Source: Bacteroidia bacterium (GTDB taxonomy: Bacteria; Bacteroidota; Bacteroidia; Flavobacteriales; Flavobacteriaceae). From it: a stretch of 64,000 nucleotides of DNA. The stretch covers positions 310,001 to 374,000 of the forward strand of contig JAUIBP010000003.1 of the NCBI GenBank assembly GCA_030427735.1, in the 5' to 3' direction. The notes beneath the pieces were generated by a model. The model ran no database searches. It was not told the origin of the DNA and saw only the letters and a list, made by a program, of their open reading frames with translations. Made by a program: the position numbers and the translations under genes. Shown here piece after piece: positions 18,570 to 28,527 of this stretch (positions within the stretch are counted from its first letter, which is position 1; the number at the start of each line of letters is the position of its first letter).

Positions 18570-18863
18570 TTAAGCCTTAACCATTTCTTTTTTAGCATTG
18601 AATACATACGTGTAAAACCACATTAAAGTAAACGTTGGTATAATGTCTAGTCCAGGGATGGCTTCTTCAATAAATGAAATTGTTGCAGCGACTTTTCCCT
18701 GTTGACCTTTATACATTTTGGTCATAATCCATGCCGAAGCTGGCGCCCAAATTACATCGGTAAACTCCCCTATTCCAGGAATGGCAAAACTTAAGCAACC
18801 TATTAAATCTAAAAAGATACTTAAAACTAATTTTTTATAACGAGTCGGTTTTTGTGCTTTCAT
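18570..18863 (-). CDS. Conserved small membrane protein
   Basis: This is a 97-residue protein with two hydrophobic segments (about 12-30 and 67-88) joined by a region with GEFTDVIWAPASAWIMTKMY and EEAIPGLDIIPTFTLMW. The symmetrical pattern of Pro/Gly near Asp and Glu is well conserved in flavobacteria, but I know no function. It shares its direction with folE, 50 bases upstream, and may be co-transcribed. Confidence 0.75.
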   Translation of the reverse strand: MKAQKPTRYKKLVLSIFLDLIGCLSFAIPGIGEFTDVIWAPASAWIMTKMYKGQQGKVAATISFIEEAIPGLDIIPTFTLMWFYTYVFNAKKEMVKA

Positions 18864-18912
18864 GTTTTAAATGTTTAAGTATCTAAAATCAAGAAACATA
18901 CCACAACTAAAA

Positions 18913-19509
18913 CTATGACAAATTTTCGCTAATTAGCTTTAAAAACTCATTCCGGGTTTCTATTTTTTCAAACTGGCCCCTAAAACCCGAGGTTGTGGTA
19001 ACCGAATTTTGCTTTTGTACCCCTCGCATCATCATACACATGTGGCTAGCTTCAATAACAACCGCTACACCTTGTGGTTTTAATGTATCGTTTATACAAT
19101 CTAAAATTTGTTCGGTAAGTCGTTCCTGTACTTGCAATCGTCTTGCAAACACATCTACTATCCTTGGTAATTTACTTAACCCAACGATTTGCCCGTTAGG
19201 GATGTAAGCTATATGCGCTTTCCCGAAAAACGGTAATAAATGATGTTCGCACAGCGAATACAATTCAATATCCTTCACAATTACCATTTCATTATACGAC
19301 TCTTTAAACATGGCTCCTTTTAAAATTTCGGCGGCATCCAAATCGTAACCTTGGGTTAAAAACTGAATGGCTTTAGAGGCACGCTCGGGGGTTTTTAACA
19401 AGCCTTCTCGCGTAGCATCTTCACCAACCTGCTTAATAATACTTTTATAGTGGCTCTTAATTTCGTCTGTAGTTTTTAAATGATATTCCTCGTAGTGTTT
19501 ATATGGCAT
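18913..19509 (-). CDS. folE: GTP cyclohydrolase I
   Basis: This 198-residue enzyme hydrolyses GTP to 7,8-dihydroneopterin triphosphate, the first step of folate and pterin synthesis. Visible signatures are [16 protein letters not shown] and [20 protein letters not shown], where Cys and His bind zinc, then [22 protein letters not shown] and the second zinc Cys in [13 protein letters not shown]. Length is normal for the type IA enzyme. The start was chosen at the ATG giving the usual short N-terminal helix. Confidence 0.96.
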   Translation of the reverse strand: MPYKHYEEYHLKTTDEIKSHYKSIIKQVGEDATREGLLKTPERASKAIQFLTQGYDLDAAEILKGAMFKESYNEMVIVKDIELYSLCEHHLLPFFGKAHIAYIPNGQIVGLSKLPRIVDVFARRLQVQERLTEQILDCINDTLKPQGVAVVIEASHMCMMMRGVQKQNSVTTTSGFRGQFEKIETRNEFLKLISENLS

Positions 19510-19654
19510 TGCATTAAAGTTTTTATTAAACGCATGGTAACAGCGTTATTTTTGTAAAGGTACAATTTAATAAAGAAAGTCTATTGCATCTATTAACAGG
19601 TAATTTTGTAGGATCGCAAAGAAAGTATTACTTTAATCGGCTCAATTAAACCAC

Positions 19655-20317
19655 ATGATTCAAGCAAAAAACATTCATAAATATTACGACGATTTTCATG
19701 TTTTAAAAGGAGTGAATCTTCATATAAAAAAAGGCGAAATTGTCTCGGTGGTTGGTGCTTCTGGTGCAGGAAAAACTACACTTCTTCAAATTTTGGGTAC
19801 TTTAGATGCACCTTCAAAAAAACAAGCCTTTGAACTTAAAATAAACGGCATAGACGTACAGGCTTTAAAAGAAAAAAAATTAGCACAGTTTAGAAACGAG
19901 CATATTGGGTTTATTTTTCAGTTTCATCAGTTATTACCCGAGTTTACGGCCTTAGAAAATGTTTGTATTCCGGCTTATATTAAAGGTACGAAACCGGAAA
20001 TTGCGGAACCTAGAGCTAAAGAATTATTAGATTTTTTAGGTTTATCGCACCGTTACAATCACAAACCAAGCGAGCTTTCAGGTGGCGAGCAACAACGCGT
20101 TGCTGTTGCCAGAGCTTTAATTAACAACCCCAGTTTAATTTTTGCCGACGAGCCTTCAGGGAATTTAGATAGCGAATCGGCCGAGCAATTACATAATTTA
20201 TTTTTTAAGTTGCGCGAAGAATTCGGTCAGACTTTTGTTATTGTAACGCACAACGAAGATTTAGCTAATCTAGCCGACAGAAAATTAGTGATGGTTGATG
20301 GTAATATAAAAGCGTAA
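19655..20317 (+). CDS. ABC transporter ATP-binding protein (LolD/MacB type)
   Basis: This is a 220-residue ATPase with Walker [10 protein letters not shown] (about 33-41), Q-loop [17 protein letters not shown], signature LSGGEQQRV and Walker [13 protein letters not shown], then the switch His in IVTHN. The [16 protein letters not shown] wording is typical of LolD, which powers release of lipoproteins toward the outer membrane. The permease LolC/E is not adjacent. Instead a CPBP protease gene follows one base after its stop, so the partner must be encoded elsewhere. Confidence 0.88.
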   Translation: MIQAKNIHKYYDDFHVLKGVNLHIKKGEIVSVVGASGAGKTTLLQILGTLDAPSKKQAFELKINGIDVQALKEKKLAQFRNEHIGFIFQFHQLLPEFTALENVCIPAYIKGTKPEIAEPRAKELLDFLGLSHRYNHKPSELSGGEQQRVAVARALINNPSLIFADEPSGNLDSESAEQLHNLFFKLREEFGQTFVIVTHNEDLANLADRKLVMVDGNIKA

Positions 20318-20318
20318 T

Positions 20319-20876
20319 ATGCATACGTTTATAGACATTACAACATTATTTATTCAGTTTTTATTGAAACCTAATTGTTACGACAAAACGTGGTTTAAAA
20401 ATTACAGTATTATAAAAGTCTTTGTTGTCGCACTAATTTGGTCTTTTATATTAAATTTTGGATTTACCATAGTGTTTTCAATTTTAGACATCTTACAAAT
20501 AATAAATTTTGAAGATCATGCCAACACAAAACTTTTCGAAGAATTTCCGCCCTATGCAATAGTACTACTAGGTGTTGTGGCAGCCCCAATATTTGAAGAA
20601 CTCATATTTAGAGCACCAATCCCCTTGTTTTGCAGGTTTACAAAATGGTTTCCTCTTATATTCTACATATTTGCTTTTACTTTTGGTGCGGTACATATTA
20701 CCAATTTCGAAATTACCAGAAATGTATTAATTCTAATGCCAATATTGGTTGCGCCACAAATACTAATAGGTTTATTTTTAGGAGTTATCAGATTGCAATT
20801 TGGTTTACTTTACTCCATGTTATTTCATGCCATTTATAATGGGATACTAATCATTCCCGCAGTGCTTTTAATGTAA
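20319..20876 (+). CDS. CPBP family intramembrane glutamic protease
   Basis: This 185-residue multipass protein carries the CPBP (Rce1-like) motifs: EELIFR (Glu pair plus Arg), FGAVH with its His in the next helix, and LFHAIYNG with His and Asn. These residues form the membrane-embedded active site. Substrates are unknown; related proteins process CaaX proteins or bacteriocin peptides. It lies in a tight operon, 1 base after the ATPase gene and 2 bases before the TIGR02757 gene. Confidence 0.85.
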   Translation: MHTFIDITTLFIQFLLKPNCYDKTWFKNYSIIKVFVVALIWSFILNFGFTIVFSILDILQIINFEDHANTKLFEEFPPYAIVLLGVVAAPIFEELIFRAPIPLFCRFTKWFPLIFYIFAFTFGAVHITNFEITRNVLILMPILVAPQILIGLFLGVIRLQFGLLYSMLFHAIYNGILIIPAVLLM

Positions 20877-20878
20877 TT

Positions 20879-21643
20879 ATGAATACACACGATTTAAAAG
20901 ATTTTTTAAACGAAAAAGTTGAACTTTACAACAATCCAAAATTTATTGAGACCGATCCTATTCAAGTTCCACACGCTTTTACCAGAAAAGAAGATATAGA
21001 AATTTCGGGGTTTTTAACAGCGACTATAGCTTGGGGCAATCGTAAAAGTATTATTAATAATGCCAAGCATATGATGGAGCTTTTAGACCATGCACCTTTC
21101 GATTTTATCATCAATCATTCGCAATCGGATTTAGAAGCGCTAACACCCTTTGTGCATCGTACTTTTAATGGCGACGACTTCATTCAATTCATTGAAAGTT
21201 TAAATAATATATACATGAATTACAATGGATTAGAAGATGTATTTTCAACTAATACTTTAAATGAAAATTTACAATTCAGCATACATAAATTCAAGTCTAT
21301 TTTTTTCGAAATAGACCATTTATCCCGGACTCAAAAGCACATTAGCGACCCTTTAAAAAACTCTGCTGCTAAGCGCATTAATATGTTTTTAAGATGGATG
21401 GTTAGGCAAGACCATGCTGGTGTAGATTTTGGAATTTGGAAAAGTATTTCTCCTTCACTTTTATCTTGTCCGTTAGATGTGCATTCTGGTAATGTAGCTC
21501 GAAAATTAGGCTTATTGACAAGAAAACAAAATGATGCCAAAGCATTAACGGAATTAGACCATCATTTAAGAGAAATAGACCCAATTGACCCTGTAAAATA
21601 CGACTTTGCTCTATTCGGCTTAGGCGTTTTTGAAGGGTTTTAA
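20879..21643 (+). CDS. TIGR02757 family protein
   Basis: This is a 254-residue soluble protein conserved across Bacteroidota. Typical stretches are DPIQVPHAFTRKEDIEISGF, WGNRKSIINNAKHMM, NMFLRWMVRQDHAGVDFGIW and CPLDVHSGNVARKLGLLTRK. The helical pattern near the last block, with LDVHSGNVARKLGL, is reminiscent of helix-hairpin-helix DNA glycosylase-like folds. That similarity is my inference and no activity is established. It is the last gene of the operon, ended by the hairpin at 21651. Confidence 0.85.
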   Translation: MNTHDLKDFLNEKVELYNNPKFIETDPIQVPHAFTRKEDIEISGFLTATIAWGNRKSIINNAKHMMELLDHAPFDFIINHSQSDLEALTPFVHRTFNGDDFIQFIESLNNIYMNYNGLEDVFSTNTLNENLQFSIHKFKSIFFEIDHLSRTQKHISDPLKNSAAKRINMFLRWMVRQDHAGVDFGIWKSISPSLLSCPLDVHSGNVARKLGLLTRKQNDAKALTELDHHLREIDPIDPVKYDFALFGLGVFEGF

Positions 21644-21650
21644 GGTAAAA

Positions 21651-21681
21651 AAAAACGTCACTCAATAAGAATGACGTTTTT
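21651..21681. terminator. Bidirectional terminator
   Basis: A perfect 10-bp stem (21651-21660 with 21672-21681) lies between the convergent TIGR02757 and rny genes, with A-run and T-run flanks. Confidence 0.85.
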
Positions 21682-21734
21682 CTGATATTTATTTTTAAAC
21701 AATTAGATATTAAACACTTGCGCTTTGCAAAAGT

Positions 21735-23309
21735 TTATTTCGCAATATTTACAGCTCTTGTTTCTCTAATTACCGTAACTTTTACTTGCCCTGGATAAGT
21801 CATATCCGTTTGAATTTTCTGAGAAATATTAAACGACAAATCTGCTGCATGTTGGTCGTTTACCTTTTCGCTTTCAACAATAACACGCAGTTCTCTACCC
21901 GCCTGAATTGCATAAGCCTTTTTAACACCTGTAAAACCAAAAGCAATATCTTCTAAATCTTTTAAACGTTGGATATAACTATCTAACACTTGACGTCTTG
22001 CTCCTGGTCGTGCACCAGATATCGCATCGCAAACCTGTACTATTGGAGCTAGAAGCGATTTCATTTCAATTTCGTCGTGGTGGGCTCCAATAGCGTTAAT
22101 CACATCGTCTTTTTCGCCATATTTTTCAGCCCATTGCATTCCTAAAATAGCGTGAGGTGTTTCCATATCGGCTTCGGCATCTGGCACTTTACCAATATCG
22201 TGCAATAAGCCTGCACGCTTAGCTAATTTAGGATTTAATCCTAATTCTGCAGCCATAATACCACATAACTTCGCAACCTCGCGAGAGTGTTGTAATAAAT
22301 TCTGACCATAAGACGAACGATACTTCATACGTCCTACAACCTTAATTAACTCTGGATGTAAATTATGAATTCCTAAATCTATAACGGTACGTTTACCAAC
22401 TTCTATAATTTCTTGCTCGATCTGCTTTCTGGTTTTCTTCACGACCTCTTCGATACGTGCTGGGTGAATACGTCCATCGGTTACTAATTTATGAAGCGAT
22501 AAACGCGCTACCTCGCGACGCACAGAATCAAAACACGATAAAATAATAGCTTCCGGAGTATCGTCTACTATAATTTCTACACCTGTAGCAGCTTCAATGG
22601 CACGAATATTACGACCTTCACGACCAATAATTCGTCCTTTAACGTCATCAGATTCAATATTAAATACAGACACACAGTTGTCTACGGCTTCTTCTGTACC
22701 AATACGTTGAATCGTGTTAATAATTACTTTTCGAGCCTCTTGTTGTGCTGTAAGTTTAGCTTCTTCTAAAGTATCTTGAATATAGGCTAAAGCATCGTTT
22801 TTAGCTTCGCCCTTAAGCGATTCTATTAATTGAGATTTTGCTTCTTCGGCCGATAAACTAGAAATCACTTCCAATTGTTCTATTTGCCCCTTATGCAAAC
22901 GTTCTATTTCTTCTTGCTTCTTATCTAAATAGTCCATACGCTGATTGTAGTCGTTAGATTTCTTTTCTAACTCAGCGTTTAATTTTTTACTTTTAGATAA
23001 TTCGTTAGATACCTGCGACTCTTTATCACGAGTACGTTTTTCGGCATCTGCCATTTTTTTATCGCGGGCTAAAATTACTTTTTCATGCTCCGATTTTAGC
23101 TCTATAAATTTTTCTTTTGCTTGTAAGATTTTGTCTTTTTTAATAGACTCGCCTTCATTGTTCGCATCTTTAATAATTTTTTCGGCTTCTGATTTCGCTC
23201 CAGAAATTACTTTTGATGCATTGTTTTTCTCTAATGTCTTGGCTATGATAAAGCCGATAATTACGCCTAATAGCGTTCCTCCTGCAATTAATATAATTGA
23301 GTTATCCAT
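21735..23309 (-). CDS. rny: Ribonuclease Y
   Basis: This 524-residue endoribonuclease initiates mRNA decay. The order of parts is canonical: an N-terminal membrane anchor (about 5-23), a long Lys/Glu-rich coiled coil (about 30-170), a KH domain with [19 protein letters not shown], then an HD domain with the metal motif LLHDIGK and GAHHDE. Length is standard. It lies downstream of a 6S-like RNA and zapA on the same strand; with no good -7 element just upstream, it may be read from the zapA-side promoter or through the RNA. Confidence 0.96.
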   Translation of the reverse strand: MDNSIILIAGGTLLGVIIGFIIAKTLEKNNASKVISGAKSEAEKIIKDANNEGESIKKDKILQAKEKFIELKSEHEKVILARDKKMADAEKRTRDKESQVSNELSKSKKLNAELEKKSNDYNQRMDYLDKKQEEIERLHKGQIEQLEVISSLSAEEAKSQLIESLKGEAKNDALAYIQDTLEEAKLTAQQEARKVIINTIQRIGTEEAVDNCVSVFNIESDDVKGRIIGREGRNIRAIEAATGVEIIVDDTPEAIILSCFDSVRREVARLSLHKLVTDGRIHPARIEEVVKKTRKQIEQEIIEVGKRTVIDLGIHNLHPELIKVVGRMKYRSSYGQNLLQHSREVAKLCGIMAAELGLNPKLAKRAGLLHDIGKVPDAEADMETPHAILGMQWAEKYGEKDDVINAIGAHHDEIEMKSLLAPIVQVCDAISGARPGARRQVLDSYIQRLKDLEDIAFGFTGVKKAYAIQAGRELRVIVESEKVNDQHAADLSFNISQKIQTDMTYPGQVKVTVIRETRAVNIAK

Positions 23310-23335
23310 GTTCAGTTAGTATTAATAATATATAT

Positions 23336-23505
23336 AAAAAAAGCCTGTACCGGCAGATGATTTTGTATAAACTCCTTAAAAACAAGTTTAGGGCTAACAA
23401 GCTGATCAAGGATCCGTTCTAGACGGCTTGCTTTTACAACTTAAACTCACCCTCTTTAAAGAATTAACGTTGAGTTTATCAAAAATAATAACCAATACAG
23501 GCAGT
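23336..23505 (-). ncRNA. ssrS: 6S RNA, flavobacterial type (candidate)
   Basis: The ends at 23343-23349 and 23496-23502 are exact complements (GCCTGTA/TACAGGC) and close a molecule of about 160 bases. The 3' arm runs on the minus strand straight into seven U, like a terminator. Internal pairings include AAACTCA with TGAGTTT. Length, the long-range closing stem and the place between zapA and rny fit 6S RNA, which binds RNA polymerase holoenzyme; in other bacteria ssrS is also linked to zapA. I could not align it to a covariance model. Confidence 0.6.
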
Positions 23506-23529
23506 AACTTTGTTTATTTTAAAGACCGT

Positions 23530-23823
23530 TTAAGAGTTTAGCTGCTCGTGAAGCAATGCGTTTAAAGCATTTAATTTATGCTCTACTTGCTCGCTTACAA
23601 CCTCTTTATCTATTTGTTTTTGTTCTACTTGAGTTGCAAATTGTAAGGCACACATGGCCAATACATCTTGTTTATCTCTAACAGAATAACTTTGCTCAAA
23701 TTTTGCAATCATTGTTTCTATGTTCTTCGCTGCTTTACGCAAACCTTCCTCTTGCTCTGGAGCAATTGTTAACGGGTACACCCTATTAGCAATAGAAAGT
23801 TTAATTTTAAGCATTTCCGACAT
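23530..23823 (-). CDS. zapA: Cell division protein ZapA
   Basis: This 97-residue protein has the ZapA layout: an N-terminal beta/alpha domain with KIKLSIANRVYPLTIAPEQE and a YSVRDKQDVLAMCALQFA helix, then a C-terminal coiled coil. It bundles FtsZ protofilaments at the division site. It is 21 bases downstream of a coiled-coil gene, a pairing analogous to ZapA/ZapB-type partners, and upstream of the 6S-like RNA. Confidence 0.9.
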   Translation of the reverse strand: MSEMLKIKLSIANRVYPLTIAPEQEEGLRKAAKNIETMIAKFEQSYSVRDKQDVLAMCALQFATQVEQKQIDKEVVSEQVEHKLNALNALLHEQLNS

Positions 23824-23844
23824 TACATCCTTCTCTTGATTGCA

Positions 23845-24135
23845 TTATTCTGAGAGTTGTGCTATACAATAGTCTATCTCTCGTATTAATGAATTTATTT
23901 TAAGCTTTGTTTCTCTTTTATTTTCGTCACTGCCAAGCATGCTTTTTGCAATTTTGAGCGCCTCGTATTTATCCTCCCAAGATTCGATTTCTTGTTTTTG
24001 GATTTGAATGCGTTGGCGAGATTGGTTTAAATCCTCTTGTAATTTAGCATTGCTTTGCTTTAAAACGTCTAGTTTATGAAGCATTTTGCTAATTTTTTCT
24101 TCAAGAGCATTTACAATTTCTTCAATATTACTCAT
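23845..24135 (-). CDS. Small coiled-coil protein upstream of zapA
   Basis: This is a 96-residue, almost wholly helical protein with heptads from about residue 5 to 65 (VNALEEKISKMLHKLDVLKQ onward), and a C-terminal LREIDYCIAQLSE helix. There is no signal peptide or catalytic motif. Conserved placement directly before zapA suggests a division-related partner resembling ZapB, but this is inference from shape and neighbourhood. It is the first gene of the unit and has a consensus promoter. Confidence 0.8.
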   Translation of the reverse strand: MSNIEEIVNALEEKISKMLHKLDVLKQSNAKLQEDLNQSRQRIQIQKQEIESWEDKYEALKIAKSMLGSDENKRETKLKINSLIREIDYCIAQLSE

Positions 24136-24158
24136 TTACAAATACCATACTTATCTCA

Positions 24159-24189
24159 CAAAGTTAAGTTTCCTGAGTAAAAATAACAA
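24159..24189 (-). promoter_or_regulatory. Promoter of the coiled-coil/zapA unit
   Basis: On the minus strand TTG (24189-24187), 20 bases and TAACTTTG (24166-24159) fit the consensus. The predicted start near 24152 leaves a 17-base leader before the ATG at 24135. Confidence 0.65.
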
Positions 24190-24315
24190 TTGTTTTTAGC
24201 ATAAAATTAAAAATAGTTTGTTCTTCCTCATTATCAACATTATGTAGTTTGTCTCTAGGTTTAAACTTTGCATATTGGCTTCAAATAACTACTTTAGTAC
24301 CTCAATTACATGTGC

Positions 24316-26004
24316 ATGAAAACCCTTTTTATAAGTCTTTTTTTGATTCCTGTTCTTTTAGTTGCCCAGAATCCGTATCCACAAGACTATTTTATAAATC
24401 CTTTAAATATACCTATAGTGCTTGCTGGCACATTTGCCGAATTACGCTCCAATCATTTTCATTCTGGAATGGATATAAAAACACAACAACGTCAGGGTTT
24501 AGATGTTGTGGCTTCTGCGAGTGGTTTTGTAAGTCGTATTAAAATATCTCCTTTTGGATATGGCAAGGCTGTATATATTACTCACCCCAACGGATATACC
24601 ACAGTGTATGCGCATCTTCAAAAATTAGCACCAAAATTAGAGACTTATTTAAAAGAAAGGCAATACGAGAAAGAATCTTTCGAGATCGAGCTTTTTCCGC
24701 CAATTAAAGCTTTGCTTGTAGAACAGGGCGAATTAATTGCTTATAGTGGCAACACGGGAAGTTCTGGTGGTCCGCATTTACATTTTGAAATCCGCGATAA
24801 AAACGAACACCCCATAAACCCAATGTTATTTGGTATTAACACTAAAGACACCTCTAAACCCATTGTTTCTACTTTGGTGGCATACCCCATTAGCGATGAT
24901 GCCGAGATTAATGGTTCTAAAACCAAACAAAACATAAGACTTGTACCGCAACCCGATGGCAATTTTACGACCGAACCTATAGCGGCTTCCGGCACAATAG
25001 GTTTTGGGGTAGAAACTGTAGATCGACAAGATTTAGCGGCTAATAAAAACGGTGTATACAACATCCAAACATTTACCAACGGAAGCTTGAATTTTGAAAT
25101 AGATTTCAAAACATTTTCGTTTGATGAAACCAGAGATATTAACAGGCTTATAGACTACGATACTTATAAACACAAAAAAGATCGCATCCAAAAATTATAT
25201 ATCGACACAAACAATGGTTTAAGCATGTACAAAAACACCATTAACCAAGGATATTTAAATATTCAGGATAGTACAGCTGTGGTTTATAAAATTAAAATAA
25301 GCGATTTTAACAATAACAATACCAATATTACGGTGCAAATAGATGGTAAAAAAAACAATTCTACTGTAAAAAAAGAACCTGTAAAGACACCTTATTATAT
25401 ATACGAAAACGAAACCACAACTCTAAACGAAAAAAACGTTGCCGTAACTTTTTACAAAAACACATTTTATAACGACTTTTTCTTAGACTTTAAAGTATCT
25501 AACGACACGGTAACGCTTTTACCGATAAGTGAAGCTGCAAGAAAGTCGTTTAAAATAGATTTCGATATTTCTAAATATCAAGACGCCGATAAAGACAAAT
25601 TGTTTATTGCAGAATTGGTAGGATACAAAAAAAGACCATACTACAGCACCACAACCAGAACCGAAAATACATTAACTACGTTTAGTAAAGACTTAGGGGT
25701 ATATACGGTGGTTTCGGACACTAAAAACCCCGTAATTACACCAGTAAATTTTAGTGATGGTAAATGGTTAAGCAATTACCGCTATTTAAAATTTAAAATT
25801 GAAGATGATTTGTCTGGAATTTCTAATTTTAGAGGCACTATTAACGGAAAATGGATTTTATTGGAATACGATTACAAAACCAAATTGCTAACTTACGATT
25901 TTAATGATGCCGTAAGCACAGAAACTAAAAACAATTTAAAACTTATTGTTACAGATAATGTTGGAAATAGTTCTACATTTGAAGCTATGTTTTACAGAAA
26001 ATAA
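24316..26004 (+). CDS. M23 family metallopeptidase (LytM-like), secreted
   Basis: This protein of about 562 residues has a signal peptide (ISLFLIPVLLVAQ). An M23 domain follows early, with the zinc ligands in RSNHFHSGMDIKT (first His/Asp) and GPHLHFEIRD (HxH), plus GYGKAVYITHPNGYTTVYAHL. The remaining 370 residues form a beta-rich C-terminal part of unknown role. M23 enzymes cut peptidoglycan peptides. An ATG two codons upstream (24310) is an alternative start. The TAA is directly followed by the ATG of a TonB receptor gene. Confidence 0.9.
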   Translation: MKTLFISLFLIPVLLVAQNPYPQDYFINPLNIPIVLAGTFAELRSNHFHSGMDIKTQQRQGLDVVASASGFVSRIKISPFGYGKAVYITHPNGYTTVYAHLQKLAPKLETYLKERQYEKESFEIELFPPIKALLVEQGELIAYSGNTGSSGGPHLHFEIRDKNEHPINPMLFGINTKDTSKPIVSTLVAYPISDDAEINGSKTKQNIRLVPQPDGNFTTEPIAASGTIGFGVETVDRQDLAANKNGVYNIQTFTNGSLNFEIDFKTFSFDETRDINRLIDYDTYKHKKDRIQKLYIDTNNGLSMYKNTINQGYLNIQDSTAVVYKIKISDFNNNNTNITVQIDGKKNNSTVKKEPVKTPYYIYENETTTLNEKNVAVTFYKNTFYNDFFLDFKVSNDTVTLLPISEAARKSFKIDFDISKYQDADKDKLFIAELVGYKKRPYYSTTTRTENTLTTFSKDLGVYTVVSDTKNPVITPVNFSDGKWLSNYRYLKFKIEDDLSGISNFRGTINGKWILLEYDYKTKLLTYDFNDAVSTETKNNLKLIVTDNVGNSSTFEAMFYRK

Positions 26005-28479
26005 ATGAACAACACAAATACTACCAAACGTTTCGTTTTAAACGTAATATATTTTTTATGCCCCTTTTTCTGTTTCTCGCAAATGGGAACACTACAAGGT
26101 ATTATTTTAGACGATGCACATCAACCTATAAGTAATGTTAGTATTAAAGCTAATGAAGACGGCACACTTACTAACGAAAACGGTTTTTATCAATTAAACA
26201 TACCAAGCAATCAAAACATAACCGTTCAATTTTCGCATTTATCCTACAAAAGTGTAACGGCACAATTTTATTTAAAAACAGGAGAAGTTTTCGAATTTAA
26301 TCCAGTTGTGAGTGCAAACATAGAGCAAATTGCTACCGTTGTACTTTCGGGAAGCAACAAAAAGGAAGCCGAAGGTATTGTAACTCTCAACCCCACAACA
26401 ATAAGGAATATCCCTGGCGCCAATCAAGGTGTCGAAAATATTTTAGCCACCCTTCCAGGAGTTAGCAACAATAACGAGTTAAGCACGCAATACTCGGTGC
26501 GTGGTGGTAATTACGACGAAAATTTAGTTTATGTAAATGGCATAGAAGTTTACAGACCATTTTTAATACGTTCAGGACAGCAAGAAGGTTTAAGTTTTGT
26601 AAATACCGATATGGTGCATAATGTCGATTTTTCGGCAGGAGGTTTTCAAGCTAAATTTGGAGACAAACTATCCTCTGTTTTAGATATAACTTATAGAAAA
26701 CCTGTAGATTTTGCCGTAAATGCCGATTTAAGTTTGTTAGGCGGAAGTCTTTCTGTTGAAGGCATTAGCAAAGACTCAAAATTTACGGGTATAGTAGGTA
26801 TGCGCTACCGCGATAACAGTTTACTGGTAAATGCAAAAGAAACGCAAACCAACTACGATCCTACTTTTGCCGACATACAAAGTTATTTAACCTACAGGTT
26901 TACAGATAAATTTAGTGTTAGCTTTTTAGGTAATGCCTCTATAAACAAATACAATTACGAACCCGAAACGCGCCAAACTAACTTTGGAACCATAGACAAT
27001 CCGTTAGCCTTATTGGTGTATTATGACGGACAAGAAAAAGATGCTTATCAAACTTTATTTGGGGCGCTGCAAGCCAGCTACGTTGCTAACGACAACCTAA
27101 AACTACACCTTACAGGGTCTGCATACCACACGACAGAAGAAGAATATTTCGATATTCTTGCACAATACCGTCTAGGAGAAGTTAACAGTAATATTGGCGA
27201 CGAAAATTTAGGTGAAGTAGAATTTAGTGAAGGTATAGGCAGCCAACTCAATCATGGTCGCAACGACTTAGATGCTTTCATTACCAATATTGAACATAAA
27301 GGGAGCTACAAATTAAATGACAACGATTTTGAATGGTCTGTAAAATATACCAACGAAGATATTAGAGACCGTTTGGTAGAATGGGAAGTTATCGATTCGG
27401 CGGGATTCTCCATCAACCCCCCAAAATTTAGAGTCCCTAACAATCAGCCTTATCAACCTTATGAAGGGCCATTGGTCACATTCGAAAATGTTAGAGCTAC
27501 CAACCACACCACTATACAACGCGTACAAGCATACTTACAATGGAGTCGACGCTTTCAGTGGGGTAACCACGACATTTGGGCCAATGCAGGCTTACGTTCG
27601 CACACCTGGGATGTTAACGATGCTGGCATTAAAAGCAACGCCCAAACTGTAGTAAGTCCCAGAGCACAATTTGCCATTAAACCAGACTGGAAACACGACA
27701 TGTTGTTTCGGGTTTCGGGAGGTTTGTATTATCAGCCACCGTTTTACAGAGAACTCCGAGATTCTACGGGAACTGTAAATCCCATTGTTAAAGCCCAAAA
27801 ATCTATACATTTTGTAGCAGGGAACGACTATAGCTTTAATATGTGGGAACGCCCTTTTAAATTAACTACAGAAGCCTATTATAAAAAATTAACCGACGTT
27901 AACCCTTATACTATTGAAAATGTACGCATAAGATATCGGGCAGCCAATATTGCAGAAGCTTATGCTTACGGTCTAGATTTACGATTAAACGGCGAATTTG
28001 TTCCAGGCACCGAATCGTGGTTTAGTTTTGGTTATTTAAAAACCGAAGAAAATATAAACGACAGAGGGTATATTGCCAGACCAACAGACCAACGCTTAAA
28101 ATTTGGAGCTTTATTTCAAGACTATGTGCCTAAATTACCAAGTATGAAAATGTATTTAAACTTGGTTTACAATACAGGGTTACCAGGAGGATCGCCTAGT
28201 TATGCAGATCCTTACGATTACCAAAGCCGCTTGCCAGATTACAAACGTGCCGATTTAGGACTGCAATATGTTATTGTAGATAAAACCGATGCTTTTGAAA
28301 GCGGCTGGAGAAAACCATTTAAATACCTATCTGTTGGTTTCGAAATTTTTAATGTTTTCGATGTACAAAACTCAATAACCAATACTTGGGTACGCGATGT
28401 GTATAGCAAAAGACAATATGCTATACCTAATTATTTAACACCCCGTGTTTTTAATGTAAGAACAACCATGAAGTTTTAA
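26005..28479 (+). CDS. TonB-dependent receptor with carboxypeptidase-regulatory-like domain
   Basis: This 824-residue outer-membrane receptor has a signal peptide ending near FCFSQ, a beta-sandwich regulatory domain (about 28-110, with LQGIILDDAHQPISNVSI), a plug domain (STQYSVRGGNYDENLVYVNG) and a barrel ending in FNVRTTMKF. It starts in the base after the M23 stop, so the two are translated together. The substrate is unknown: there is no SusD partner and no metal-rich loop. Coupling to a wall peptidase may point to envelope assembly rather than nutrient uptake, as inference. Confidence 0.88.
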   Translation: MNNTNTTKRFVLNVIYFLCPFFCFSQMGTLQGIILDDAHQPISNVSIKANEDGTLTNENGFYQLNIPSNQNITVQFSHLSYKSVTAQFYLKTGEVFEFNPVVSANIEQIATVVLSGSNKKEAEGIVTLNPTTIRNIPGANQGVENILATLPGVSNNNELSTQYSVRGGNYDENLVYVNGIEVYRPFLIRSGQQEGLSFVNTDMVHNVDFSAGGFQAKFGDKLSSVLDITYRKPVDFAVNADLSLLGGSLSVEGISKDSKFTGIVGMRYRDNSLLVNAKETQTNYDPTFADIQSYLTYRFTDKFSVSFLGNASINKYNYEPETRQTNFGTIDNPLALLVYYDGQEKDAYQTLFGALQASYVANDNLKLHLTGSAYHTTEEEYFDILAQYRLGEVNSNIGDENLGEVEFSEGIGSQLNHGRNDLDAFITNIEHKGSYKLNDNDFEWSVKYTNEDIRDRLVEWEVIDSAGFSINPPKFRVPNNQPYQPYEGPLVTFENVRATNHTTIQRVQAYLQWSRRFQWGNHDIWANAGLRSHTWDVNDAGIKSNAQTVVSPRAQFAIKPDWKHDMLFRVSGGLYYQPPFYRELRDSTGTVNPIVKAQKSIHFVAGNDYSFNMWERPFKLTTEAYYKKLTDVNPYTIENVRIRYRAANIAEAYAYGLDLRLNGEFVPGTESWFSFGYLKTEENINDRGYIARPTDQRLKFGALFQDYVPKLPSMKMYLNLVYNTGLPGGSPSYADPYDYQSRLPDYKRADLGLQYVIVDKTDAFESGWRKPFKYLSVGFEIFNVFDVQNSITNTWVRDVYSKRQYAIPNYLTPRVFNVRTTMKF

Positions 28480-28490
28480 AATTCACCCTA

Positions 28491-28527
28491 AAACAAAAAA
28501 ATTCTCTTATCGAGAATTTTTTTGTTT
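28491..28527. terminator. Strong bidirectional terminator
   Basis: A perfect 16-bp stem (28491-28506 with 28512-28527) and a 5-base loop, with A-rich and T-rich arms, lie one base before the mgsA stop. They serve both convergent units. Confidence 0.9.

Noticed and set aside
19547-19608. TATTTTTG and TAATTTTG upstream of the LolD-type gene
   Set aside because: Both fit the -7 pattern, but neither has a -33 box at 17-23 bases, so I could not choose between them and list no promoter.
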